From Aplectana chamaeleonis (Eukaryota; Nematoda; Chromadorea; Rhabditida; Cosmocercidae), in the NCBI GenBank assembly GCA_029168955.1, contig JAPDOI010000274.1, positions 124,001 to 188,000 of the forward strand: a stretch of DNA of 64,000 bases. Reading direction: 5' to 3'. Below the pieces are notes generated by a model, which was given only the letters and a program-made list of their open reading frames with translations, was not told the DNA's origin and made no database searches. Position 1 is the first letter of the stretch, and each line of letters begins with the position of its first letter. Of this stretch, positions 54,808 to 64,000 are shown piece by piece. The position numbers and the translations under genes were made by a program.

Positions 54808-56347
54808 TGACTTGAGCCTGTCGCAAATCCTTTTATCACAGAGCACTCCACTCGCGTTACGCCACTTCAACCAAGCAGCACTGATGCGTGCGTCGACTTC
54901 AGCCGTCAGCGTCCCATCATCGCTAAGCGTTGATCCAAGTTATCGAAACGTATGCGTTTTTGGCAAGACTGTGTTATCGACTTGGATGGAATCGTCTCAA
55001 CTCGCATTTGTCATGTATTCAGTTTTCTTCTTATTGAGTCGTAAGCCGAATTCTGCCAGGCTGTCGTGCCAAGCTTGAACTTGTGCTTGGAGATTTCCTT
55101 TGCTGTCTGAGGCGAGCATCACGTCGTCAGCATACAACAGTGTCTAAGGTGCTGAACGCTGCAAATCTCGTGTGATGACATCCATGACGATGATGAAGAG
55201 CAGAGGGGAGAGGGCGGAGCTCTGATGAACTCCAACAGAGATTCGAAAAGGCCTTGATGTTCCTGCCATGGGATCGTATGCAACTAGACGTGTCCACGTA
55301 CAAAAGCTTCACCCAATCGATCAATTCTTCGGGGAAACCTCGGCTACACAGAGCATACCATATTACTTCGTGAGGGACTCTGTCGAACGCTTTCTCAAGA
55401 TCAAGAAAGGCGAGGTGAACAGCTTCTCCTTTTTCGCGATGCTTTTGCACAAGAAGTCGGGTCGCATGGATAGCGTCGACGGCGCCGCAGTTCCTGACAA
55501 AGCCACATTGATTTACGCTCAACTCAACGACATCACGTATTCTTCTAAACAGAATCCTCTCAAAAATCTTCATTTTATGGCTTAGAAGTCGGATGGGTCG
55601 GTGGTTGTTACACTCAGCAGGACTCCCTTTCTTCTTGAAAAACGGGACTGTGGTGCTAGACTTCCAGTCTAAGGGAACCTTGAGCTCAGTCACAATGCGG
55701 TTGAATAACAATGCAATCCAGGCAGTTGGGTTCCAACTTCGACCCTTCCATAACTCCGCGGCAATATCATCCGGTCCGGTAGCTTTGCCATTCTTCATCG
55801 CTTTGAAAGCCTCTGCTATTTCGCTTTCTGTGATAGGCGACACCGCTCCATGAAAGGGGAGAGCATGAGGTAACAAGGGATGCGGGAACTCTTCTGTCGA
55901 AACCACCTCGAAGTACTGTCGCCACCCTTCCTTCGCCTGCTCAGCATTCAATAGCAGCCGACCATGTCCATCGTTGATCCCAACAAACTTCTCTGTATCC
56001 TCCGTCTTTCGGTTTCGTGACCTGACGAGCTTGTAGAGATCGCGCTCGCCCTCACCCGTGTCAAGCTTCCGATATAAAGCTTCGTATCGTTGTTCTCTCG
56101 TTCTCGCTACTGCCTTCTTAGCCGCACTTTTCGCGATTTGCTACTCTTTTCAGTTGGCTGGGGTTTTGTCTCTGAGAAAAGCGTGGTAAAGAGCCTTCTT
56201 CCTTCGTTCACACGCCTTTACTTCGTCAGTCCATAACCACGCTTCCTTCTCGATGTACCTCCGTCCAGGCTTTGTCGTTCCAAGAACGGTGCGAGCAGCT
56301 TGAACTATGCTTTTCTTTGCTTCCTCCCAGCTCTCTTCGACGCTTGT
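54808..56347 (-). mobile_element. R1 part 2: RTE element reverse transcriptase
   Basis: The minus strand starts SVEESWEEAKKSIVQAARTVL, EAWLWTDEVKACERRKKALY, then the RT with KNGKATGPDDIAAELWK, PLDWKSSTTVPFFKKKGSPA, NHRPIRLLSHKMKIFERILF, QCGFVRNCGAVDAIHATRLL, LAFLDLEKAFDRVPHEVIWY. The motif B region is frameshifted. It ends at CDRLKSK, where C1 sits. Belongs to the RTE clade by these motifs. Confidence 0.9.
55127..55951 (-). pseudogene. R1 RT palm ORF (274 codons)
   Basis: Continuous frame from AEQAKEGWRQYFEVVSTEEF through ITESEIAEAFKAMKNGKATG and FLDLEKAFDRVPHE to FPEELIDWVKLLYVDTSSCI. After that a shift turns the expected GVHQ/SALSPLLF-type motif B into NLCWSSSELRPLPSALHHRH. Motif C and the thumb are found in other frames down to 54808. 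Confidence 0.8.
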
Positions 56348-56382
56348 CTTCTTCTTCTTGTCAGCCATGAACAGAGCATCCA

Positions 56383-57622
56383 TCAAAGGCGTAGGAAGCT
56401 AGCCTTTTCACACGGTTTGTACCATAGATCTCGAGCAGATAACGTTGGTCTGGCCGGACATGAAAATAGATGCAATGAATCATGTCCAGCACATTCACAA
56501 TCAGGGCATCTATCAGGGACTGACTGATCAATCCGATGGGCGTAGGCCTTTAGATATGTGGAGTGACCGCATCGCAGACCAGCGAGGATTGTTCGGGTGC
56601 GTCTCGGTAGATCGGCTTCGCTGTCGTCGACTCGTGGGGGTACGCCTCCATAAATTGAATTGGGCTGAGCATCAGACAGGTACTCTGCCACAAAGCGCGT
56701 ATGCTCAGCCATCTGGAGTCTTCTGCGGGAGAGCTCGGATGTAGCCCAGCGTTGTTGATCGACAGCAGACAGGGAAGCATTGAGCGGCGTGCGCATGTTT
56801 CTTGATTGGGGGCCGGACGACAGGAGACGGTAGTTTGGATGGGTCGGGCTCTTGACAATACTTATGAGAAACTGCTGAGACTGGAGTAAGCAGTGCTGTT
56901 TTACAGGGAGTAGACCGGTTTCTTGATGAAGATGCGGAATAGGCGTCGACTTGTGACATCCAGTAATAAGCCTGAGAGCAGTATTCTGTGCTCTCTGCAA
57001 CTTGCTCCAAGAGGATTCAGAGAGATGTCGGGTCCAAATAGGGGCGCCATATTCCAAGACCGGCTGGACCATGGCTCTATAAGTCGTACGTAGTACTTCT
57101 TTCGTGCTGCCCCACGAGGTTCCAGCCAAGGCGCGAAGAATGTTGTTGCGCGAGTTGGCAGTGGCAGCTCGTATACGCGTGTTCTCATGGAATCGTAGAG
57201 AGGGGTCCAGGAAAACTCCTAATAGTCGAGGATGCTTAGACAGTGGCAGCTCGTGACCATCCCAGACGACTTTGGGATGTAGTCGATGTTCGATAGTAGC
57301 TGTTGTACATAGTGTAGCACTTGATTTGGAGGCAGAGACAGTCAGCGACTTTGATTTAAGATACACTGCCAGGGTCCGTAAGTAGCCATTCATGGCAGCA
57401 GTGGCTCGATCGATAACTGAGTCCGTGCAAACGATTGTGATGTCATCGGCGTACAGGCACAGATGAATACCAGTTGGTGGCTCAGGAATATCAGACAGAA
57501 ACAGCGAAAACAGGCTCGGGGATAACACCCCGCCTTGCGGGACACCGGCTTTCAAAGAGACTGGAGACGACAGATGTCCGTCGAACTTGACACGAATGGA
57601 CCGGTTCTTGACAAAGCTATTA
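56383..57622 (-). pseudogene. B4 RT C-terminal ORF
   Basis: Same frame as the upstream ORF beyond the stop: GVPQGGVLSPSLFSLFLSDI (motif B), HLCLYADDITIVC (motif C), LLGVFLDPSLRFHENTRIRA, LEYGAPIWTRHLSESSWSK, RLITGCHKSTPIPHLHQETG, RRTRTILAGLRCGHSTYL, CPDCECAGHDSLHLFSCPAR, LWYKPCEKASFLRL, stop. No other lesion, so a single base change separates it from the frame before. Confidence 0.85.
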
Positions 57623-57630
57623 ATCCATCT

Positions 57631-59235
57631 TTAAGACCAACTAGGCATATCCGATTCCAGTATGGATTTCGATAGAAGCGGGATACTGACGCTATCAAAC
57701 GCAGCCGTGAGATCAATAGCAACGACGAGGCTTCTACGAGCCGGAGTCTTGCGATTAAATCCAGCAATGATATGCTCGGTGATTGATGTCAGGGCAGTGA
57801 TGGTCGAATGCTCCTTCTTGGAACCATGCTGGTGAGTGTTGTGCTGCAACGCGTTTTGGAGGAGCGGATTGACGACTTTTTCCGCAAGCTTGGCAAGGGG
57901 GGAGAGAAGGGAAATGGGGCGGTGGGAGGCAGCCTTATCCGGCGGTTTGCCTGGCTTGGCGATGGGGATGACGACAGCTTGTTTCCAGCGGGCCGGAATA
58001 ACACCAGAACTGAATGACGAATGAATAAGATCAGAGAGCAGTTCGTAATAGGGATCAGGAATATGTTTGAGATGAACAGCCGAAATCCCGTCGGGTCCCT
58101 CAGCCCGCGAATTTTTCATCGATTTGATGACCTTGTCGATGGCGGAAGGAGAGATAATAGGGACATCCAGTCGACTGAGTTTCCTGATTGCTCGCATTGT
58201 TCGTCTGTGTTGCTTATCCCGAGGCGATGACTCAGATGCCAATTGTTTGCCGAGCAGACAAGCAGCCTTGTATCCGTGCTCGAATCTTCCAGACGGAAAC
58301 TCGAGCATGTTGCGATCAGTACTCATCTTTTTGCCTGAAAGCCGCTTCAAGGTGGTCCAGGCTTTCTTGGCATCCACGGCAAAATCGATCGACTCGGTGA
58401 GCTCTTTCCAGCGTTGCTGCTTGTGTTGATTTAGCAGTGCGGTGATGTTTTCCGACAGCTGTTGTATCGTTGGATCATTGGGGTCCGATCTTCGCTCGTC
58501 ATCTCTCATAGTGATCAGTTCAAGCACTTCACTGGGCACGTTTGGGTGAAAAGTCTTTACACGTCCAGTAGGAATAGCAGCTTTGGAAGCACGTCCTATG
58601 GCATCGACAATGGACTTCTCCTTGTCGTAGACTGAGCCGTTCCACGGGTAGCTGGCCACCTGGCTGAGCAGCACCTCTTTGAATAGGTCCCAGTTAGCCT
58701 TACGATAATTAGAATAGGACTTACAACGAGAGCCAGAGAACGGAGCAAGCAAACTATTAAGTGACAGATCCAATGACGTAATAATGGGAAGATGATCACT
58801 GGCCAGCGCCACATCAGTAGACCAGTTACAGGAAATAGCTAGCGAAGATGATACAAACGTGATATCGGGTGAGGAGGGTCTGCCCACCGCTGGAAGACGA
58901 GTGGGAGAATCCTCATTGATGGGAACAAGATCACAATCATCAGCGAAAAGCTCAATGAGTTCACCTCTATTGTCAGGCTCTAGAGGAGAAAACCACGAAG
59001 GAGAATGAGCATTAAAATCACCAGCTATTACAACCGAACTTGATGATAAGGCAGCATGGACATCATGTAAGTAATTTGTGGGGTCAAACGCATTGGGACA
59101 GGATGTGGTGGGGGGTATATAGACATTGACAATATCAAGGGGGCCACTTTGTAGTACAATATGAACTCCAAGACATTCAACAACATCATCATCGGGAAGA
59201 GCAATAATGTGAGAAGGGCTAGATGATTTTACAAA
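57631..59235 (-). pseudogene. B4 endonuclease-RT N-terminal ORF
   Basis: Open from after the TGA at about 59239: TFVKSSSPSHIIALPDDDVV, DIVNVYIPPTTSCPNAFDP, VVIAGDFNAHSPSWFSPLEP, GRPSSPDITFVSSSLAIS, VALASDHLPIITSLD, then the linker VPSEVLELITMRDDERRSDP and RT RAEGPDGISAVHLKHIPDPY, ARWKQAVVIPIAKPGKPPDK, ASHRPISLLSPLAKLAEKVV, VVAIDLTAAFDSVSIPLLSK. Ends at a point-mutation stop in SWSK. Confidence 0.85.
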
Positions 59236-59238
59236 TGT

Positions 59239-59720
59239 TCAAACACCACCGCCATGGGAATTACGTGGAATATGATAGGATAAATAACCGGGGAGACGGG
59301 GGAGGGAGGAAGAAGATGTGCTAAGCTTGGTCTCCTGCAGGAGAATGACATCAGGTTGAGTGCGATCTACATACAGTGTGAGTTCAGCAAGTTTGGCACG
59401 CAGGCCATTTATGTTGAGTTGATAAATGCTTAGACAATGTTGAGGAACCCTAGGAGGATTTACAGAGCAAGACATACAACAGTAAGCATGAGTGTAGTCA
59501 TCATAGCTGGACAATCCCGAACATTTGAGGTGCACCCACCCCAAGGCAACCACCACACTGAATGCTCGCATGTTGGGCAGATAGCCCGCAGTGACAGCAG
59601 GGATATCGCGGTGCCTTGCTGCACGGTCCCGGATTCCTCTCGACGCCAGCTCGTAGAGGTAGAATACAGAGAAGTGTAGCGGCCAGCCATCTACACTCCC
59701 AATACGAAAAAACTCCACAT
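59239..59720 (-). pseudogene. B4 2A-like motif and PHD-finger region
   Basis: First frame: RTSITPCGVFSYWECRWLAA, TLLCILPLRAGVERNPGP, SKAPRYPCCHCGLSAQHASI, QCGGCLG; then the frame changes at about 59535. Second frame: LGWVHLKCSGLSSYDDYTHA, YCCMSCSVNPPRVP, YQLNINGLRAKLAELTLYVD, PDVILLQETKLSTSS, GGGV then TGA at about 59239. The 5' UTR with CTACGCGTGGTGGATCTGTG matches both units of B3. Confidence 0.8.
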
Positions 59721-59802
59721 GGAGTGATTGATGTTCGTTTGATGAGCCTCCATACGTCGACTCCACAGATCCACCACGCGTAGGTTGAACATCTTGGATC
59801 CT

Positions 59803-60718
59803 CGCTTGTGATCTGCGGTAGATGGATCCGAACAAATACTTCGGGTGCCTTGTCCTTTAACTTCCACCACTTGATCCTTGCAGGACCTGTGAGGTCTGCG
59901 TGTTGTTGTTTCGGAGGGCTAACGCGGAGCGTGCAGATGAGTGGACGATGCAGAGTAGCCACCGCCTCATAAGGAATCACTTTGGCATCAGTAACTAACG
60001 TGCGGCCTTTGCTCCTCACAAGGAAGTAATCGATTTGCGACGAAACGGTTCCACTGTGATACGTTGCTAGCTGAGAGCACCGCTTTCTATACCATGTATT
60101 CAGCAGTATGAGGTCGTGACTACCAGCGTAGTCGAGAATCCGCTCGCCATCGTCATTTCTTCGTCCATAGCCGAACCCACCATGACTGGGATGTCCGTTG
60201 CTCGCCTGTCCCACGTGTCCGTTCAAGTCGCCAGCTACAACAAGACAATCTTCTACCGGAACGGCAGCGGTTTCACTATCAAGGAGTGCCCAAAAATCAT
60301 CTTTCGTTCGTGACGAGCAGCCGCTCTGTGGAGCGTATGCGCTGAAGAAATGCATCTTGCGAGAATTGATGACAAAAATGATTTTCATGAGACGGTCATC
60401 GTACCGGAAGACTTCAGCAACAGAATCACGATAGCGCTCAGAAACGATAAATCCAACTCCGTTTGTCGTTCGTGGACTGCCATTGAAGATCAGCTTGTAA
60501 CCAGCACCTATGCCTTTTGACTTCGCACCGGCCCATCTTGTTTCTTGCACGGCACACACATCAATTCGTCTCTCTTTAAGTTCTGCGACTTCTGCCGCTC
60601 GTCCAGCCATCGATCCCACATTCAGAGTCGCGAATCGGGTGGAAGGTAAGTGTTTCTTGCAAAAATCGCCGCCTCCACCGAGGACTAGCTTCTTTAACCT
60701 ACGCCGTCCAGAATTCAA
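59803..60718 (-). mobile_element. R1 part 1: RTE element endonuclease
   Basis: Minus-strand frame from MNSGRRRLKKLVLGGGGD at 60718: STRFATLNVGSMAGRAAEVA, DVCAVQETRWAGAKSKGIG (catalytic Glu), GVGFIVSERYRDSVAEVFRY, VINSRKMHFFSAYAPQSGCS, VVAGDLNGHVGQ, DLILLNTWYRKR, VSSQIDYFLVRSKGR, LHRPLICTLR. Typical RTE-1-type apurinic-like endonuclease. The frame would continue PQITS into SVEESWEEAK of part 2 if B4 were absent. Its 5' end abuts the (GAATT)n tail of D3. Confidence 0.92.
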
Positions 60719-60877
60719 TTTTCAATTCAATTCAATTCAATAGCTTTATCTGGCGACAAAGAAACATACAAAATGTATGTGAGATAGGTTTAAACAAGAC
60801 AGCCTGGACATGCAGGCAAACAAAATTGTAGGCAAAGAAAACACTCGTACGAATAAGAGCACCCTGAATTTAAAGCT

Positions 60878-61725
60878 TTAGCAGAAAGCACGGCCATCGA
60901 CCCCATGCAATGACCTGAGGTTGAAATGGGATAGCCTGCTCTTGAAAATCGGAAACTGCGCGGCCTCAACGATCTCTGAAGGTAATTTGTTCCAAACTGG
61001 GATGACTCTAAATGCAAAGGAATGCAGCACGTTGGACTTCGACGTAAATCTACGTGCGAGCTGAAAAGCGTGCTGGCGGGAGCGAGTACAGCGGCTGGTG
61101 AACACGAAAACACTCTCAAATGGGATGTCGCAAAGACCGTTAACGATTTTATAACATAAGTGTAAATCGAACTCGGTTCGCCGATATCTTAGGGTTTCGA
61201 TCCCCAACATTTCAAGCCTTGCCGTATAGTCTGGTACTTCTCGCGTAGGAAATACTTTGACAAAAGCGCGGTTTGAGGACCGCCTTTGCATCGTTTTCAA
61301 TTACTTCATCATCCTCGACAGAAGATGGTGACCAGACCTGCGTACAGTATTCCAAGAGCGGTCGGCAGTAGACAATGTATGCTTTCCTGTAATGTTCGAG
61401 ACATGGGTGTTGCAGAGATCTCAGGATGCAATTTGCCACACGAGAAGCTTTCTTAGAGATTTCCTTGCAGTGGGATTCCCACTTAAGGTCGGTGCTAATA
61501 AGCACACCAAGATCACTGACAGTCTCGCGTACGGGAAGCGCAACATCGTTTAGGCGTAGAAAGCACTCATGTTGGAAATTTATATGGAACAAGCTACATT
61601 TTTCTTCAGATATTTTTAGCTGCCATAGCTTGGACCAATTAGAAATCCGGTTCAGGTCACACTGAAGCTCGTGAAAATCGATGGCGGGGTTGCGAAGGGG
61701 ACGATATATCTTCAGATCATCAGCA
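60878..61725 (-). pseudogene. D3 ORF2 C-terminal part
   Basis: Continues ORF2 in two frames: LFHINFQHECFLRLNDVALP, ETVSDLGVLISTDLKWESHC, ANCILRSLQHPCLEHYRKAY, LEYCTQVWSPSSVEDDEVIE; then, after a shift near 61290, RAFVKVFPTREVPDYTARLE, FAFRVIPVWNKLPSEIVEAA, SRLSHFNLRSLHGVDGRAFC, stop. The second stretch is nearly the same as D2. Confidence 0.85.
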
Positions 61726-63699
61726 AAGCTTGCATGTGCTCGACAATCCGTCAGAAATGTCGTTCACATAAATGAGGAAAAGCAAAGGACCCAGAACGCT
61801 ACCCTGGGGAACACCGCTGACGATTGGGCAAGGATGAGAACAAAAGTTGCCAATTTTTACTATGAAGTCACGAGGTGTCAGAAAGGAATTCAACCATTTT
61901 AAAATGTCACCAGAAATGCCGTAGCCTTGAAGTTTCAGAAGTAGCTTTTGATGACTGACTGTATCAAAAGCTTTAGCATAGTCTATGTACACAACATCAG
62001 TTTGGTAGCTTTCGTTCACAGCCGAACACCAGTCGTGGAACGAGGATACCAGCTGAGATAGCGTTAATCTACCAGGCAGAAAACCATATTGCGCCGGGCT
62101 GAGGAGGTTGTTCGACGCGAGATGGGATAGAACACAATCTTTGATAATGATTTGGAGAACTTTGCATACTGATGAGGTTAAACTGATGGGCCGATAGTTC
62201 GAGACCTGAACAGCTGGTGCCTTTTTCAGAAGCGGGGTTACAATCGCAGTATTCCATGCGGACGGAAGCGTTCCAAGAGCAAGACTATGTTTGAATATGC
62301 ACGAGAGAGGGTAACATAACCCATTAGCAGCCCTTTTGATGAAGTACGAGGGCACCGAGTCGGGGGTGAGCGAAATCTTGTCATTGAGCTTTTTTATGGC
62401 ACCCATTACAACCTCGCAGCTGATAGGGACGGAGCACAATTTCTGGGAACATCGGGAGGAGAATAGTGGGGTCGCACCGTTGTCATGAGTAAATACCTTG
62501 GAGAAATATTCCGCGAACATTTCGCATTTTTGCTGATCATCGATAATGACTTCGCCCTCTTCATCTTTTAGAGATGTGATACCCTTACGCGTTTTCATCT
62601 TTGCATTCATGTACTTGAAGAAGTTTTTTCGATTTCCCGAGCAAATAAGGCGTTTTTCGCAGTTCTTGGCAAATCGTTTGCATTCTTTTTCGAAATCCCT
62701 AGCACATTTGCTGAAGGCAACGCGCCCACCAGGCTGAAAGCGGTCACGCCAGAGGAAGTGCTTTTTAGCGGCCAAGCGCTGCCGGTGCGGTGGAAGGTTT
62801 TTGGTCTGAGGGCCATGTTTCCGAAGTGGAACACATTTCTCTATTACAAGGTGGACATAGGAAATGAAGGCATCATACACCTCGTTTATATTGCGGCACG
62901 TGCAAAAGAGTTCATCCCAGTTTGTTCCTATCAACCAGAGATTTACTTGGTCCCAATTGGCTCTGCGAAAATCAAAATTACGAGCTGTTTTGGGAACATC
63001 AGGTTGACATGCGATTTCAAAGGCTATGCTACAGTGGTCGCTTTTAGAGAAATTTGGCTGAACCTCCCAATCAGTAATTAAAGTGAGGTCATTGCATAAG
63101 ATCAAATCCAGGACATTGCGCCCGTGAGTGGGCTCAAAATTCAGACATGATAGACCAGAACTGGTAAGAAAATTATCGAATGAAGCATTAAATAGCATAC
63201 CGGAATCTCCAGAAGAACACGTATAATTGAAATCACCAACGACTATGGAAGGGAATTGCACCGTACACCAGTCAGCTACAGTCTCTAACAATTCGAGAGA
63301 GTCCTCACTACTCGTTGCTGGCCGCCGGTAAGCTGCAATCAAGCGGAAACAGGGACCAAATTGAAACACAACATCAAGAAACAAAAGCTCACAACAGAAG
63401 TTAAAGGATTTGGGTATGGATTGAGCAACTCTAATAGTATTCTTTACAACGATTGCGACACCACCACCAGTAACGCCCGATATTCGGTCGCATCTATACA
63501 CCACATAACAGCCATCTAGTGCTAGGAGCGAGTCCGGGTCGTCCTCAGTGAGCCAGGTTTCGGTTATAATAACTATATCGGGAGACGAATAGTTGAGCAG
63601 TGTGTTCAGAGAGGCAAATTTGTTCCTAATAGATCGAGAATTGAAGTATACACAGTTCAGGCTACCCTTTGCCACTGAGGCTGACTCGCTCACACTCAC
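61720..63699 (-). pseudogene. D3 ORF2: CR1-like endonuclease-RT
   Basis: 659 codons without a stop. EN: LNCVYFNSRSIRNKFASLNT, DIVIITETWLTEDDPDSLL, GGGVAIVVKNTIRVAQSIP, SIVVGDFNYTCSSGDSGML, NFSKSDHCSIAFEIA. RT: LTPDSVPSYFIKRAANGLCY, SAWNTAIVTPLLKKAPAVQV, SNYRPISLTSSVCKVLQIII, AQYGFLPGRLTLSQLVSSFH, VVYIDYAKAFDTVSHQKLLL, SGVPQGSVLGPLLFLIYVND. The frame is lost just before motif C; the next frame reads FADDLKIYR (FADD variant). The rest follows at 61592-60878. Confidence 0.88.
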
Positions 63700-64000
63700 T
63701 GTGATGGGGAGAAGCGAGTGGGAGGGTGGGTCGCCCGAGGGGTGGAGACCGACGAGGCGGCCTCGTCCCCCGCAGGCGGACTCGGCCCTCCCTTTTTTGG
63801 GATCTCGCTTCTGCTCATCACCTTTCCTTTGTAAATCACCGCATCCTCGTCCGACCTGCGAGCTTCGCCGAGCTTAGCTCGCAACTCCGAACTGTACGAC
63901 GGGCGTACGTATACATTTTCCCAGTCACTGGAACGTTTTAGCTTATAGCTGCTGCGTAGTAGTTGAATGGCGTCGTGATGATTAGCGAAGGCGACCTTCA
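63694..64000 (-). pseudogene. D3 ORF1 C-terminus (partial)
   Basis: Open minus frame from the window edge: AFANHHDAIQLLRSSYKLKR, SSDWENVYVRPSYSSELRAK, LGEARRSDEDAVIYKGKVMS, then a Pro/Ser-rich tail ending at a TGA in CACAGTGAGTG. The ...VYVRP.....LR..L..AR....D.VIYKG.. pattern is the usual end of CR1-type ORF1 (nucleic-acid chaperone) proteins. Its stop lies at the very start of ORF2, so the two frames touch or overlap. Confidence 0.6.

Larger units (their letters stand above)
56348..59802 (-). mobile_element. B4: full-length family B element inserted in R1
   Basis: Starts AGGATCCAAGATGTTCAACC at 59802 and ends in (AAG)n at 56348. The R1 sequence ACAAGCG is duplicated at both ends (forward CGCTTGT at 56341-56347 and 59803-59809). 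Same sense as R1. Order: 2A-like GVERNPGP, PHD-like finger, EN, RT, knuckle CPDCECAGHDSLHLFSC, 3' UTR. Lesions are few: a 1-2 bp indel in the finger near 59535, a TGA in GGGV*TFVKSS at about 59239 and a TAA in MPSWS*RWINSF near 57632. Confidence 0.93.
60716..64000 (-). mobile_element. D3: CR1-like element with two ORFs
   Basis: 3' tail (GAATT)n read at 60716-60742 as AATTCAATTC, 3' UTR with CCAGATAAAGCTATTGAATT, ORF2 from 63699 down to 60878 and ORF1 from the window edge to 63694. ORF2 has two frameshifts (about 61730 and 61290). Identical in type to D2. The 5' end lies beyond 64000. Confidence 0.88.

Noticed and set aside
1..64000. Search for CRISPR arrays, bacterial operons, rRNA genes and R2-type site-specific elements.
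   Set aside because: None seen; the sequence is eukaryotic and repeat-dominated, and the tandem arrays present have no spacer structure.

Overview
The window is eukaryotic nuclear DNA, most likely from a nematode. Coding exons are separated by introns of 53-74 bp with TTTCAG-type acceptors, one first exon starts just behind a splice-acceptor-like site, and the mobile elements (RTE, CR1-like, DIRS-like, 2A-bearing APE-type non-LTR elements) fit an invertebrate genome. The species cannot be named from the sequence alone.

Two host genes can be reconstructed, both on the minus strand. (1) A BPNT2/gPAPP-like Golgi 3'-phosphoadenosine 5'-phosphate phosphatase: exon 1 at 10109-10251, exons 2-4 at 545-606, 371-489 and 130-310, running off the left edge. 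(2) An EME1-like subunit of the MUS81-EME1 structure-specific endonuclease: nine exons found between 35281 and 18543, with the extreme N-terminus not found. All exon phases match. Each gene has one giant intron (9.5 kb and 12.7 kb) packed with transposons, while most of the others are under 120 bp.

Most of the rest is retrotransposon. I use these labels. Family A (about 3.45 kb, (AAG)n tail, copies A1-A10) and family B (about 3.45 kb, (AAG)n tail, B1-B4) are related APE-type non-LTR elements coding in order for a 2A-like ...GVERNPGP/GIERNPGP motif, a PHD-like zinc finger, an APE endonuclease (EN), a reverse transcriptase (RT) and a C-terminal C-x2-C...H...C knuckle. Family C (C1) has the same layout, its own sequence, a 3' stem-loop and a (CAA)n tail. 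There are also an RTE element (R1), CR1-like elements (D1-D3; D3 has two ORFs and a (GAATT)n tail), DIRS-like RT remnants, one solo LTR and about ten fold-back (palindromic) elements.

Layout: 1-10251 BPNT2-like gene, with fold-back elements, DIRS fragments and A1 (split by B1) in intron 1; 10252-18540 intergenic, with fold-backs, TTCGAA-type repeats, a tRNA-like sequence and CR1 fragment D1; 18543-35281 EME1-like gene, whose big intron holds A2/A3, B2, A4 (split by A5), A6 and B3; 35518-43806 D2, then A7 split by A8 split by A9; 43807-47221 fold-backs, a GC-rich inverted-repeat element and a solo LTR; 47222-60718 RTE element R1, split by C1 (itself split by A10) and by B4; 60716-64000 CR1-like D3. 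Target-site duplications (TSDs) support most of the nesting, so the order of insertion can be read. All large ORFs carry lesions, but several copies need only one or a few changes to be open and some share almost identical 3' ends, which indicates recent activity.
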